Shown one piece after another: positions 27,070 through 36,010 of a stretch of 64,000 nt of DNA. Positions within the stretch are counted from its first letter, which is position 1. Every line of letters begins with the position of its first letter. The notes under the pieces are model-generated. The model searched no databases. It saw only the letters and a program-made list of their open reading frames with translations, and was not told where the DNA came from. The translations under genes and the position numbers were made by a program. The stretch comes from Pseudomonas sp. gcc21 (lineage in GTDB: Bacteria > Pseudomonadota > Gammaproteobacteria > Pseudomonadales > Pseudomonadaceae), in contig NZ_CP051625.1 in the NCBI RefSeq assembly GCF_012844345.1, forward strand, positions 2,604,001 through 2,668,000, written 5' to 3'.

Positions 27070-27801
27070 CTATTCCACCCGCTCGAACTTGAGGTCCCAA
27101 ACGCCATGACCGAGGCGCTCGCCGCGACGCTCGAACTTGGTTATCGGGCGCTCCCCGGGACGCGGTACATAGGCGCCGTCTTCGGCCAGATTGCGGTATC
27201 CCGGGGCGGCGCTCATCACCTCGAGCATATGCTCGGCGTAGGCTTCCCAATCGGTAGCCATGTGGAATACGCCGCCCGGCTTGAGCTTGAGCCGGAGCTT
27301 TTCGGCGAACGCCAGCTGCACGATACGGCGCTTGTTGTGCTTCTTCTTGTGCCAGGGGTCCGGGAAAAACAGCAGCACACGGTCCAGGCTGGCGTCAGGA
27401 ATGGTCTTGTCGAGCACTTCAATAGCATCGCAATCAAATACGCGAAGGTTGCTCAGCCCTGCATTGAGCACGCCATTGAGCAGTGAGCCGACGCCGGGAC
27501 GATGCACTTCCACGCCGATGAAATCCTGTTCCGGTGCGGCGGCAGCCATTTCCAGCAAGGACTGCCCCATACCGAAGCCGATTTCCAGCGTACGCGGCGC
27601 CTGACGACCAAACAGCGCATCCAGGTCGAGCAGGCCACTTTCCAGCTCAAGCCCGAACTTGGGCCAGCCGACTTCTATGCCGCGTTTCTGGGCGTCGGTC
27701 ATACGTCCCGCACGCATGACAAAGCTGCGGATAGCCCTGCGCGGATGTTCGCCCTTAGTGTCGTTCTCGGGCAGGTCAGTCGGGGTCTGGCTGTCAGTCA
27801 T
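27070..27801 (-). CDS. trmB: tRNA (guanine-N7-)-methyltransferase
   Basis: A 243-residue class I SAM methyltransferase. The SAM loop is [11 protein letters not shown] (73-83), and [14 protein letters not shown] (about 146-159) is the diagnostic TrmB motif with the catalytic Asp. It methylates G46 in the variable loop of tRNAs. It is the third gene of thiS-thiG-trmB, 19 bp after thiG. I recall the same order in P. aeruginosa. Confidence 0.95.
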   Translation of the reverse strand: MTDSQTPTDLPENDTKGEHPRRAIRSFVMRAGRMTDAQKRGIEVGWPKFGLELESGLLDLDALFGRQAPRTLEIGFGMGQSLLEMAAAAPEQDFIGVEVHRPGVGSLLNGVLNAGLSNLRVFDCDAIEVLDKTIPDASLDRVLLFFPDPWHKKKHNKRRIVQLAFAEKLRLKLKPGGVFHMATDWEAYAEHMLEVMSAAPGYRNLAEDGAYVPRPGERPITKFERRGERLGHGVWDLKFERVE

Positions 27802-27820
27802 GTCTGGAACTCAAAAGAAA

Positions 27821-28612
27821 TCAGAAAAAAGTGCCGGCCAGCGGCGAAGAAGCCGACGCATACAGTTTGCGCTCCATGCGTCCAGCCAGATAGGCACCGC
27901 GTCCGGCCAGGACCGCATGTTTCATGGCCTCAGCCATCAACACCGGTTGCTGCGCATGGGCGATAGCCGTATTCATCAACACGCCCGCGCAGCCCAGCTC
28001 CATGGCAATCGCCGCATCCGAGGCGGTGCCCACGCCCGCATCCACCAGCACCGGCACGGTAGCTTCTTCGAGGATGATGCGCAGGTTGTAGGGGTTGCAG
28101 ATACCCAGACCCGAGCCGATCAGACCGGCCAGCGGCATAACCGCGACGCAGCCGATTTCAGCCAGCTGACGGGCGATGATCGGGTCATCGCTGGTATAGA
28201 CCATGACATCAAAGCCTTCCTTGACCAGCGTTTCGGCCGCCTTGATGGTCTCGATAACATTGGGGAAGAGAGTCTTCTGGTCCGCCAGCACTTCAAGCTT
28301 GACCAGCTTGTGACCGTCCAGCAGCTCACGCGCCAGACGGCAGGTGCGCACTGCGTCTTCAGCGGTGAAGCAGCCGGCAGTGTTAGGCAGTATGGTGAAA
28401 CGATCCGGTGGCAGAACATCCAGCAAATTGGGTTCGCCCGGGTTCTGGCCGATGTTGGTCCGGCGTATGGCCACGGTGACGATCTCGGCGCCGGAGGCTT
28501 CGATGGCATCGCGGGTTTCGTCCATGTCCTTGTACTTCCCGGTGCCTACCAGCAAGCGGGAACGGTAACGCACGCCGGCAATTTCCAGCGCGTCCTGAGT
28601 CAGGTCAGTCAT
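27821..28612 (-). CDS. thiG: Thiazole synthase ThiG
   Basis: A 263-residue (beta/alpha)8 barrel starting at ATG 28612, with GGAG six bases upstream. The longer frame to 28672 overlaps thiS without a ribosome site. Signatures include [14 protein letters not shown] near the N-terminus, the Schiff-base lysine region ([10 protein letters not shown]) and the phosphate-binding [21 protein letters not shown]. It forms the thiazole phosphate of thiamin from deoxyxylulose phosphate, dehydroglycine and ThiS thiocarboxylate. thiS is 49 bp upstream. No TPP riboswitch was seen ahead of thiS. Confidence 0.95.
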   Translation of the reverse strand: MTDLTQDALEIAGVRYRSRLLVGTGKYKDMDETRDAIEASGAEIVTVAIRRTNIGQNPGEPNLLDVLPPDRFTILPNTAGCFTAEDAVRTCRLARELLDGHKLVKLEVLADQKTLFPNVIETIKAAETLVKEGFDVMVYTSDDPIIARQLAEIGCVAVMPLAGLIGSGLGICNPYNLRIILEEATVPVLVDAGVGTASDAAIAMELGCAGVLMNTAIAHAQQPVLMAEAMKHAVLAGRGAYLAGRMERKLYASASSPLAGTFF

Positions 28613-28661
28613 GAGAGCTCCGATTTGGGGGATAAGGCCGGCCGAAGAAACGGCAGCAACC

Positions 28662-28862
28662 CTAGCCGCCACCTATGGCGTGAACAATTTCTACCCGGTC
28701 ACCGTCGGCGAGTCGGGTCTCGGCGTGCTGGCTGCGCGGCACTATATCCAGATTCAGCTCTACGGCCAGGCGCTTGCCGCTCAAACCCAGTTGCTCGACC
28801 AGTTCAGCCAGCGTAATCGGGTTCTCCAGAGCGTAGGCTTCGCCATTTAGTTGGATCTGCAT
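28662..28862 (-). CDS. thiS: Sulfur carrier protein ThiS
   Basis: A 66-residue ubiquitin-like protein ending in the functional diglycine (HAIGGG). The C-terminal glycine is adenylated and thiocarboxylated to donate sulfur to ThiG. The MQIQLNGE start and the [13 protein letters not shown] end are typical. It is the first gene of the thiS-thiG-trmB cluster. Confidence 0.95.
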   Translation of the reverse strand: MQIQLNGEAYALENPITLAELVEQLGLSGKRLAVELNLDIVPRSQHAETRLADGDRVEIVHAIGGG

Positions 28863-28934
28863 GGGATACTCGAACGTAGTCAGGAAAGCATCAATGATAG
28901 CCTGCTTTGTCCACCGCTGGCCACGCCACGCGCG

Positions 28935-29309
28935 TTACAGCGTGCGCCAGACACCGGCTCCGAGGCACAGCCAGGCGAGGAGAAACAGGACGCCACCAAT
29001 GGGGGTGATGATGCCCAGCTTGCCCAGCCCGGTGAACGCCATGGCATACAGGCTGCCACTGAACAGCAGGATACCGAGCGCGAACAGCGCACCGGACGTC
29101 TTGAACAGCGCCACATCCGGCCAGCGCAGCAATAGAAGCGCAATGCCGAACAGGGCAGCGGTATGCCACAACTGATATTGCACCCCGGTCTGAAAGGCAT
29201 TTAGCAGATTGTCTGGCAGCTTCCCGCGTAAACCGTGTGCGGCAAAGGCGCCCAGCGCTACGCCGGAGAAGCCGCTGATGGACGCCAGCAAAAGCAATAA
29301 CTTGGCCAT
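28935..29309 (-). CDS. DUF423 membrane protein (YgdD-like)
   Basis: A 124-residue protein with four predicted membrane segments and the DUF423 signatures GAFAAHGLR near the N-terminus, FQTGVQYQLWHTAALF in the middle, and ITPIGGVLFLLAW near the end. The function of the family is not established. It is divergent from mtgA, with starts about 50 bp apart, and upstream of thiS on the same strand. Confidence 0.9.
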   Translation of the reverse strand: MAKLLLLLASISGFSGVALGAFAAHGLRGKLPDNLLNAFQTGVQYQLWHTAALFGIALLLLRWPDVALFKTSGALFALGILLFSGSLYAMAFTGLGKLGIITPIGGVLFLLAWLCLGAGVWRTL

Positions 29310-29360
29310 GGTTAAATCCCCCGGTCTATACTGCGGGCCAACTCTGACACCGATTCGCCC

Positions 29361-30119
29361 ATGTTGAAAAAACTGTTACGCACCTCAGCTCGCTGGCTGC
29401 TGTACCTGATGGTGCTGAGCCTGATCCCGGTCATTCTGCTGCGCTGGATCCCCTCCCCCGGCTCGACGCTGATGGTAGAGCGCTGGGTCGAGTTTCGCCA
29501 GCAGGGAAGTGACGTCGACATCCGACATCAGTGGGTACCCTACGAAAACATTTCCGACAGCATCAAGATGGCGGTCATCGCTGGCGAAGACCAGCGTTTC
29601 GCCCAGCACCACGGCTTCGACCTCAAGGCCATTCGTGCGGCGATGGAGCATAACCTGGAGGGCGGCAGCCTGCGCGGCGCCAGCACTATCAGCCAGCAAG
29701 TCGCGAAGAACCAGTTTCTCTGGTCAGGACGCAGCTGGATCCGCAAGGGCCTGGAAGTCTGGTTCACGGCATGGATAGAAATCCTGTGGCCGAAACAGCG
29801 GATTCTGGAAATCTATCTGAACGTGGCGGAATGGGATAACGGCGTGTTCGGTATCGATGCTGCAGCCAGACACCATTTCAACGTCAGTGCCGGCACCCTG
29901 TCTGATCGCCAGGCCGCACAACTGGCCGCCGTATTGCCGAGTCCGATCCGCTGGAGCGCGGCCCGACCCTCGGATTACGTGCAACGCCGCGCCAGCTGGA
30001 TCCAGCGCCAGGCTCGCCAGCTCGGTGGAAGGCACTATCTGGATCAGATGGAAGCGAGCCGGACACCGCCCGACTGGTTGAGCATTGACTACTGGCGGGA
30101 ACGGGTTTCGCTGAAGTGA
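29361..30119 (+). CDS. mtgA: Monofunctional biosynthetic peptidoglycan transglycosylase
   Basis: A 252-residue protein: an N-terminal membrane anchor (about 12-28), then a GT51 glycosyltransferase domain with the catalytic Glu76 in IAGEDQRFAQHHGFD, the GGSLRGASTISQQVAKN motif and RKGLEVWFTAWIE. It polymerises lipid II into glycan strands at the periplasmic face of the inner membrane and lacks a transpeptidase domain. It converges with hemN. Confidence 0.95.
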   Translation: MLKKLLRTSARWLLYLMVLSLIPVILLRWIPSPGSTLMVERWVEFRQQGSDVDIRHQWVPYENISDSIKMAVIAGEDQRFAQHHGFDLKAIRAAMEHNLEGGSLRGASTISQQVAKNQFLWSGRSWIRKGLEVWFTAWIEILWPKQRILEIYLNVAEWDNGVFGIDAAARHHFNVSAGTLSDRQAAQLAAVLPSPIRWSAARPSDYVQRRASWIQRQARQLGGRHYLDQMEASRTPPDWLSIDYWRERVSLK

Positions 30120-30126
30120 GCAAAAG

Positions 30127-30155
30127 GCCTGCCGGGCGCCGAGCACCAGGCAGGC
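30127..30155. terminator. Stem-loop between convergent mtgA and hemN
   Basis: GCCTGCC (30127-30133) and GGCAGGC (30149-30155) form a 7-bp stem with a 15-nt loop, preceded by AAAAG and followed by TT. It lies in the 42-bp gap between the stops of mtgA and hemN and could serve both. Confidence 0.5.
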
Positions 30156-30161
30156 TTGAGG

Positions 30162-31550
30162 TCACACAGTGCGGGAGAATTTGCCCTTCTGCTCGTCGCC
30201 AAGGTAGGCATCAAAGGTCATGGCGACGCTGCGCATCAGCAGATGACCCTGCGGCAGCAGAACCAGCACATCATCATGCAGCTCCACCAGACCGTCGCGT
30301 TCATGCTCGCGCAGCAGGGCCAGCGCGTCGGAAAAGTACTCTGCAAAATTGATCTGATAGCGCTGCTCAAACTTTGCAAAATCCACCCGACCGTGACACA
30401 TCAGGTCGGTAATCACATCGCGGCGCAGACGGTCGTCTTCGCTGAGCTTGTAACCGCGCTGCACCGGCAGCATACCCTCATCCATGCGTGCGTAATAACG
30501 CGACAGCTCTTTCACGTTCTGGCTATAACTATCCCCCACCTTGCCGATCGACGACACACCGATGCCGATCAGGTCGCAGTCGGCATGGGTCGAGTAGCCC
30601 TGAAAGTTGCGCTGCAGCGTGCCATTTGCCTGCGCGCGGCTCAGCTCATCCTCTGGCAGGGCGAAATGATCCATGCCGATATAGACGTAGCCGGCATCGG
30701 TAAGGCGGCGAATGGTCAGCTCGAGCAGCTCGAGTTTGCGCTCGGGCGGCGGCATGTCTTCCATGCGAATCAGGCCCTGTGCCTTCACCTGCTCGGGCAA
30801 ATGCGCATAGCTGTAGGCGGCGATGCGGTCGGGACGCAGATCGATGATCTTGTCCAGCGTGGCATCGAAGCTGGCAACCGTCTGCAGCGGGAGACCGTAG
30901 ATCAGATCAACACTCACTGATTTGAAGCCTGCCTCGCGCGCAGCCATGACCAGATCACGGGTCTGCTGCTCGCTCTGGATCCGATTGACCGCCGCCTGCA
31001 CCTTCTCGTCAAAATCCTGCACACCGAAGCTCAGTCGGTTGAAGCCCAGTTCGCGCAGCGTATGGATCTGCACCGGCGCGACAGTCCGCGGATCGACCTC
31101 GAGGGAAAATTCATGCGCATCGCTGTCATCCATATTGAAGGCGTTGCGCAGCGTCTGCATCAGGTCAGCCAGCTGCTCGCTGGTGAAATAGGTTGGCGTA
31201 CCGCCGCCCAGATGCAACTGGGTCAGGCGACGTGAGGAATCGAACAGGCTCGCCTGTTCGGCAATTTCACGCTTGAGGTATTCCAGATACTCGACGGCGC
31301 GCTCGGTCTTGTGGGTGATGATCTTGTTGCAGGCGCAGTAATAGCAGAGGCTTTTGCAAAACGGGATGTGTATGTACACCGACAGCGGCTTGGGCGAAGC
31401 CACTTCGTTACTGGCCTTGGCCGCCGCCCGATAGTCATCCATGGCAAAGGCTTTGTGAAACTGCGGCGCAGTGGGATAGGACGTGTAACGCGGTCCGGGC
31501 CGGTCGTACTTCTCGATCAGATCACGATTGAAACTCAGCCGTTGGTCCAT
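30162..31550 (-). CDS. hemN: Oxygen-independent coproporphyrinogen III oxidase
   Basis: A 462-residue radical SAM enzyme. The cluster ligands are Cys65, Cys69 and Cys72 in IPFCKSLCYYCAC. The N-terminal RPGPRYTSYPTAPQFH and the HLGGGTPTYF segment are diagnostic for HemN rather than the related HemW. It decarboxylates coproporphyrinogen III to protoporphyrinogen IX under low oxygen. No ANR/FNR box (TTGAT-N4-ATCAA) was found in the 120 bp upstream, where one might be expected. Confidence 0.94.
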   Translation of the reverse strand: MDQRLSFNRDLIEKYDRPGPRYTSYPTAPQFHKAFAMDDYRAAAKASNEVASPKPLSVYIHIPFCKSLCYYCACNKIITHKTERAVEYLEYLKREIAEQASLFDSSRRLTQLHLGGGTPTYFTSEQLADLMQTLRNAFNMDDSDAHEFSLEVDPRTVAPVQIHTLRELGFNRLSFGVQDFDEKVQAAVNRIQSEQQTRDLVMAAREAGFKSVSVDLIYGLPLQTVASFDATLDKIIDLRPDRIAAYSYAHLPEQVKAQGLIRMEDMPPPERKLELLELTIRRLTDAGYVYIGMDHFALPEDELSRAQANGTLQRNFQGYSTHADCDLIGIGVSSIGKVGDSYSQNVKELSRYYARMDEGMLPVQRGYKLSEDDRLRRDVITDLMCHGRVDFAKFEQRYQINFAEYFSDALALLREHERDGLVELHDDVLVLLPQGHLLMRSVAMTFDAYLGDEQKGKFSRTV

Positions 31551-31675
31551 ATCTACTCCACAACTTTAAGCGCCTGCCGCGGCTTCGATTTTGCCGGCAA
31601 CAGACAGAACGAATAATGATCAGAAATCGCGCCTACCGGCACAATACGCAGTTCGAGGTATGGCCGCCGACAGCG

Positions 31676-32281
31676 CTATTCGTAGTCGTCGCTGGGGCCA
31701 AACATGATTGAATGAGCCTGGTCTTCACTCACAGCAACCACCGCACCCTGTTCAGGATAGACCCAGGCCTGCCTGCCTTCACCCACATCCATGCGCATGG
31801 CCGGATTGCCCAGCGAGCCCTGGAAGCTCACGACATCCACCGGCTTCTCGGGAATCAGGCTGATACGCCTTACCAGGCGCCCCGCCAATGCGGCGGCCAC
31901 ACCGGGCGATATCGCCTGCTCCGGCGAGTCTGTTGTCCAGGCCTGAGCACGTACCAGGCTCTCGGTCTGTGCCACATCCAGGTCAATCACTGCCTGCACG
32001 CGCCAGTCCAAGCCGTCACTTTCGAGCGGATAACGACTGACCAGCAAGGGTTGATTTTCAGCATTGACCAGCCACAGGCTACCTGTTCCAAGCGCTGCAT
32101 CGACACCCGCCAGCGTTAGCGTCTGTTGCTGTAAGGGTTGCCACAGGGCGTCCTGGTACTCACCGTGCCACTGCATCTCGCCAGGTGCGTTTTGCTCAGC
32201 CATCCAGTTACCCAGGGCGAAAAACCCCAGCACCACGACAACCAGAATGGTCAGGGTGCGAACGCCCATTTGCAGGGACAT
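31676..32281 (-). CDS. Membrane-anchored hypothetical protein
   Basis: A 201-residue protein with one N-terminal membrane segment (about residues 8-25), followed by an acidic soluble domain with no cysteines, presumably periplasmic. No family motif was recognised. It lies between hemN and the TTC38-like gene on the same strand, but gaps of over 120 bp on each side argue against a tight operon. Codon use and GC resemble the neighbours, so I accept it as a real gene of unknown function. Confidence 0.65.
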   Translation of the reverse strand: MSLQMGVRTLTILVVVVLGFFALGNWMAEQNAPGEMQWHGEYQDALWQPLQQQTLTLAGVDAALGTGSLWLVNAENQPLLVSRYPLESDGLDWRVQAVIDLDVAQTESLVRAQAWTTDSPEQAISPGVAAALAGRLVRRISLIPEKPVDVVSFQGSLGNPAMRMDVGEGRQAWVYPEQGAVVAVSEDQAHSIMFGPSDDYE

Positions 32282-32453
32282 GCCGTTACTCCATCAAGAA
32301 TGCGGATTCGGCATCATTATGCAGCCCGGCCCTCCTCGTTGAAAGGCTGAGCGGGGCTGGCTCGATTGCAACAGCCATGCGACTTCAGGTCAGCCAGGGC
32401 CTATTTTCACCGATGTGGTGCTGTGTGCAATTGAGCCAGATCAAGACTTGCAA

Positions 32454-32487
32454 AATGGGCCAGAGCTTTGACGCACTCTGGCCCATT
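32454..32487 (-). terminator. Rho-independent terminator of the TPR gene
   Basis: AATGGGCCAGAG (32454-32465) and CTCTGGCCCATT (32476-32487) form a perfect 12-bp stem with a 10-nt loop. On the minus strand it is followed by TTTGC and begins just past the stop codon at 32491. Confidence 0.75.
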
Positions 32488-32490
32488 CGG

Positions 32491-33849
32491 CTAACCGGCG
32501 AGCCCCACGGCGGCCGCCTGCTCCGCAGGTCGATATTCCCTGGCCGCACGCGCGAGGAACCTCTGGTTGATCAGGCTGCGCGGCTTCAGCGCCAGACGTT
32601 CATTGGCAAGCGAGCGACCCAGACTGTGCAGGCCGCCACGCAACGCCGCCTCGGCCAGCGTCAGATCGATAGTGTCGCGCTGAGCGTGACTGCCCCCGAA
32701 CGCATTTGCGATGAAGCGCGCCGGGTGCAGGCGCTCCGCGGCCAGGGTGTAGGAGCCCCGCCAGAAGGCGACAAAGCCTTCTACCAGTGGCAAGCCTACC
32801 TCGCCCGCCCATCGGGCAGTTTCCGAATTACCGGCGCACCGGCTCCTCAGGTTTGCCAGCAGTTGCTGCAGGGCCGCGTCCCTGCCTGCGCCGAGGAACG
32901 CCATGGCTGCGTGCCAGTCGTTGAAGGGGTAATCGCTTTCTTCGACGTGAATGGCCCAGTTATCCGCCACCGCTTGCCAGCGATGGCCGACTTGCACCCC
33001 AGCCAGATGCAGACGCCAGAGCAGCGCAGAGGCATCGACCAGCTCCAGCGCAATCGAACTCGGCGCGCCCCAGACGGCCTGGTCATACAGCGCCAATGCC
33101 TGCTCATTTTCACCGAGCTCCAGATGGCATAGCGCGCGGTGCCACCAGTTATGTACCTTGAATATATTATCGTCGCCCGCCCAGTGAGGCTCGCGCGAGA
33201 CCATCCAGTCGATGCCCTCCTCGGCACGACCCTGCATTTCCATTACGTGGGCCACAGCATGGTGCGCCCAGCAATCCAGCGGCTGCAGGGATACCGCACG
33301 GCGCCCGGCGTCTTCGGCCCTGGCATAATCGCCGGTTTCTTCCAACCCGAAGGCATGCATTCCAAGCACCACAGCGTAACCCGGTGTGTCGGTGGACCAT
33401 TGCGGCAATACCCGCGCAATGCGATCGCGCAGGTTACGGCTGTTAGCCCGGTAAAAATCGACCAGGTGCCCTGCCTGCACGCCAATCATATCTCTGGGAT
33501 GCGCCGCATTGTGCAGGTCCAGCTGTAGCCCTGCTCGGGTCCAGTTGCCCTTCAGAATGTATTCCAGCGCGGCGACATGGGATTGTTCCCGCTCGGCCAA
33601 TTGCCCGGACTTGAGCTCTTTCACCAGCGCGGCAGCTTGCCGGCTTGCTTCGGGCTCCGTCGCCAGCGCAAACACATAGGCTTTGAAGATTTGCGTCATG
33701 GCGCAGTCAGGCGCTGCGTCAATCGCCTGATCAATCAGCGCCACCGGATCGCCGCGATACAAATTGAAGGCCTCGACCGCTTGATCATACAACTCCGCAG
33801 CCACCGGGTTCGTGCCGCTCAATGCTTCGCCTTGTCTATCAGTAATCAT
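32491..33849 (-). CDS. TTC38-like tetratricopeptide repeat protein
   Basis: A 452-residue, entirely helical protein without signal peptide or membrane segment. Repeats of TPR length recur (GYAVVLGMHAFGLEETGDYARAEDAGRRAVSLQPLDCWAHHAVAHVMEMQGRAEEGI region). The HNWWHRALCHLELGENEQALALYD block and the overall layout match the TTC38 family, known from animals and scattered bacteria and without an established bacterial role. It is divergent from a frameshifted AraC-type regulator 157 bp away, which is the obvious candidate to control it. It has a clear terminator of its own. Confidence 0.8.
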   Translation of the reverse strand: MITDRQGEALSGTNPVAAELYDQAVEAFNLYRGDPVALIDQAIDAAPDCAMTQIFKAYVFALATEPEASRQAAALVKELKSGQLAEREQSHVAALEYILKGNWTRAGLQLDLHNAAHPRDMIGVQAGHLVDFYRANSRNLRDRIARVLPQWSTDTPGYAVVLGMHAFGLEETGDYARAEDAGRRAVSLQPLDCWAHHAVAHVMEMQGRAEEGIDWMVSREPHWAGDDNIFKVHNWWHRALCHLELGENEQALALYDQAVWGAPSSIALELVDASALLWRLHLAGVQVGHRWQAVADNWAIHVEESDYPFNDWHAAMAFLGAGRDAALQQLLANLRSRCAGNSETARWAGEVGLPLVEGFVAFWRGSYTLAAERLHPARFIANAFGGSHAQRDTIDLTLAEAALRGGLHSLGRSLANERLALKPRSLINQRFLARAAREYRPAEQAAAVGLAG

Positions 33850-34006
33850 TATTCTTTCTCCGTTAAATCATCCGAACTGCCCGCTCCGCGCGCTACCGCT
33901 ACCATCGGCGCTGTGGATTGCTGCTAAGCTTATTCAGCCGGGCCACGGCAAAGAATGCGCAAAACACCGGATCTTATGACCGATCCGCCGACCTGGAGAT
34001 AAGGAG

Positions 34007-34961
34007 GTGGGTGATTCATCGCTGCTCGGATCGTTACACCTGAGCGGGAGCATCTTCCTGGATGCCGAGTTCAGCGCACCCTGGTGCATCAAAGCCCAGG
34101 TCACGCCGGATGATTGCGGCCCTTTCACGCCGCCCCCACGCCATCTCATCGCCTACCACTACCTGCTTGCCGGTCACTGCTTCGTGAGTGTCGAAGGCAT
34201 GCCTTCGTTCCAGGCCTATGGCGGGGACATCGTGGTACTGCCGCGCAACGACCCGCATATCCTGAGCAGTGCATCGGAGCTGGCCCCGGTTTGCCCAGAA
34301 CAATTTCTGCAACCGGCCGCTGACGGTGGTCTGACTCGCCTCGTTTATGGCGCGGGGGGGCGACCGGACGTCACTGCTTTGCGGCTTTCTCGGACATAAC
34401 ATGAAGCGCAGCCCGATCATTGCCCTGCTACCCCGCGCATTGAAGTTGAGCGTTCAGGAAGACAGCCCGGCCGGCTGGATCAGGAATCTGTTTCAATTTG
34501 CCGCCCATGAACTGGCGACAGGGCGACGGCAATCCCCAGCCATGCTGGCGAAGATTGCTGAACTCATGCTTACCGAAACCGTTCAGCAATACGCGGCAGC
34601 ACAATCAGATCAGTCAGAAGCCTGGATTGCCGGACTGCGTGACCCGCTGGTGGCGCGCGCCCTGGAACTGCTGCACGGTCAACTGGCCCGCCATTGGACG
34701 ACGGACCAACTGGCAAGGGAAGTCGGCCTATCCCGTTCCGCCTTTGCAGACCATTTTGTCCGCACCCTCGGTGAAGCGCCCATGGGCTATTTGCTACGCC
34801 ATCGGCTGGAACAGGCCGCAGCGCGCTTATTGGAGAGTTCAGATTGTATTGCGCAGATAGCTTTTGATATCGGCTATGAATCGGAAGGGGCCTTCAGCCG
34901 TGCCTTCCGGCGTGAGTATGGTCTACCGCCAGCTACCTGGCGGCGCAGCAAGCGACACTGA
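34007..34961 (+). pseudogene. AraC family regulator interrupted by +1 frameshift in a G7 tract
   Basis: Residues 1-118 read from GTG 34007 (GGAG at 33995-33998) form an AraC-type cupin sensor domain (GSIFLDAEFSAPWCI; GGDIVVLPRNDPHIL). After LVYGAGG the frame runs off into RPDVTALRLSRT and stops at 34399. The +1 frame carries the expected continuation, LLCGFLGHNMKRSPI, then the two-HTH DNA-binding domain (QLAREVGLSRSAFADHFVRTLGEAPMGYLLRHRLEQAA; IAFDIGYESEGAFSRAFRREYG) to 34961. A run of seven G at 34354-34360 lies at the junction. Six G would give an uninterrupted protein of about 317 residues. It may be a true frameshift, a slippage-regulated gene or a sequencing error. Confidence 0.85.
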
Positions 34962-34977
34962 TTAGCGCAGCGGAAAC

Positions 34978-35007
34978 AAAAAAGGGCACCCGAAGGTACC
35001 CTTTTTA
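34978..35007. terminator. Bidirectional terminator between araC-like gene and rpoH
   Basis: AAAAGGG-C-ACC and GGT-A-CCCTTTT enclose CGAA with one mismatch. The A-tract on one side and T-tract on the other make it a canonical intrinsic terminator for both convergent genes, placed within 20 bp of each stop codon. Confidence 0.8.
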
Positions 35008-35021
35008 GCGGTCGAACAGCG

Positions 35022-35885
35022 TCACGCCGCGTCTTCGATCGCCAGATTCTTCTTCAACTTGTTCATCGCGTTCTTTTCCAGCTGCCGGATGCGTTCAGCC
35101 GAGACCTGGTACTTGGCCGCCAACTCATGCAGCGTGGCTTTCTCTTCGGCCAGCCAGCGCTGGTAGAGAATATCCCGGCTACGCTCGTCGAGCTGCTCAA
35201 GCCCCTGCTGCAACTGGTTGACAGAGCTGTCTGTCCAGTCCGCCGACTCCAGCTGGGTTGCGGGATCATAGCGCTTGTCTTCCAGGTAATGGACTGGCGC
35301 ATAGGCTGCGTCGTCATCCTCATCCTGCGCGCCGTCAAAACCGAGATCCTGACCATACAGCCGGCTCTCCATCTCGCGCACTTCGCGGGTTGCGACGCCG
35401 AGATCTTCGGCAACGGCGCTGACTTCGTCGTGGGAAAGCCAGGCAAGCTTCTTCTTGGCGCTGCGCAGGTTGAAGAACAGTTTGCGTTGGGCCTTGGTAG
35501 TCGCGACCTTGACGATGCGCCAGTTGCGCAGAATGAATTCGTGAATCTCTGCACGAATCCAGTGGACCGCGAAGGACACCAGACGCACACCCATCTCCGG
35601 GTTGAATCGCTTGACGGCCTTCATCAGGCCGACATTACCTTCCTGAACCAGGTCGGCTTGAGCCAGACCATAGCCGGAATAGCTGCGGGCGATATGCACA
35701 ACGAAACGCAGGTGCGACATCACCAGCTGACGGGCCGCTTCGAGATCTTCGTGGTAGTACAGACGATCTGCCAGCTCGCGCTCTTCCTCAACACTGAGTA
35801 TCGGAATGCTGCTTACGGTCTGGACATACGCCTCTAGGTTCGCACCGGGAACAAGGTTATGTACGGGCTGCAAAGCAGTGCTCAT
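35022..35885 (-). CDS. rpoH: RNA polymerase sigma-32 factor
   Basis: A 287-residue sigma70-family factor. It shows region 2 ([57 protein letters not shown] region), the RpoH box [15 protein letters not shown] that separates heat-shock sigma factors from RpoD/RpoS, and region 4 with a C-terminal HTH ([27 protein letters not shown]). It directs transcription of heat-shock chaperone and protease genes. It lies directly downstream of ftsX in ftsY-ftsE-ftsX-rpoH, and a sigma22/AlgU-type promoter precedes it in the intergenic gap. Confidence 0.96.
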   Translation of the reverse strand: MSTALQPVHNLVPGANLEAYVQTVSSIPILSVEEERELADRLYYHEDLEAARQLVMSHLRFVVHIARSYSGYGLAQADLVQEGNVGLMKAVKRFNPEMGVRLVSFAVHWIRAEIHEFILRNWRIVKVATTKAQRKLFFNLRSAKKKLAWLSHDEVSAVAEDLGVATREVREMESRLYGQDLGFDGAQDEDDDAAYAPVHYLEDKRYDPATQLESADWTDSSVNQLQQGLEQLDERSRDILYQRWLAEEKATLHELAAKYQVSAERIRQLEKNAMNKLKKNLAIEDAA

Positions 35886-35929
35886 GTTTGAACTCCGAAA
35901 AATTGACGGCTCAGTGTATCACCGCTGGA

Positions 35930-35956
35930 TGAGACTGTGAACGCCTGACGAAGTTC
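35930..35956 (-). promoter_or_regulatory. AlgU/RpoE-type promoter of rpoH
   Basis: On the minus strand GAACTT (35956-35951) and TCTCA (35934-35930) are separated by 16 bp, closely matching the extracytoplasmic sigma consensus GAACTT-N16/17-TCTRA. The transcript would start about 40 nt before ATG 35885. Control of rpoH by AlgU/RpoE is established in P. aeruginosa and E. coli. Confidence 0.6.
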
Positions 35957-35988
35957 ATCAAAGCAAGACTAATTCTTTATAAAACAGT

Positions 35989-36008
35989 ATGTTACATCCA
36001 TGTAACAT
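35989..36008. promoter_or_regulatory. Perfect 20-bp inverted repeat between ftsX and rpoH
   Basis: ATGTTACAT-CC-ATGTAACAT has 9-bp perfect arms and starts three bases past the ftsX stop. It is AT-rich, followed on the minus strand by ACTGTTTT, and lies some 30 bp upstream of the predicted rpoH -35. It could be a weak terminator for ftsX or an operator. Confidence 0.5.
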
Positions 36009-36010
36009 TT

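Noticed and set aside
26948..27250. 101-residue N-terminal extension of the crotonase at 26099
   Set aside because: It overlaps trmB and has low-complexity Arg-rich sequence. GTG 26947 with AGGAG fits the family start.
31551..31675. ANR/FNR box upstream of hemN
   Set aside because: No TTGAT-N4-ATCAA-like sequence is present in this interval.
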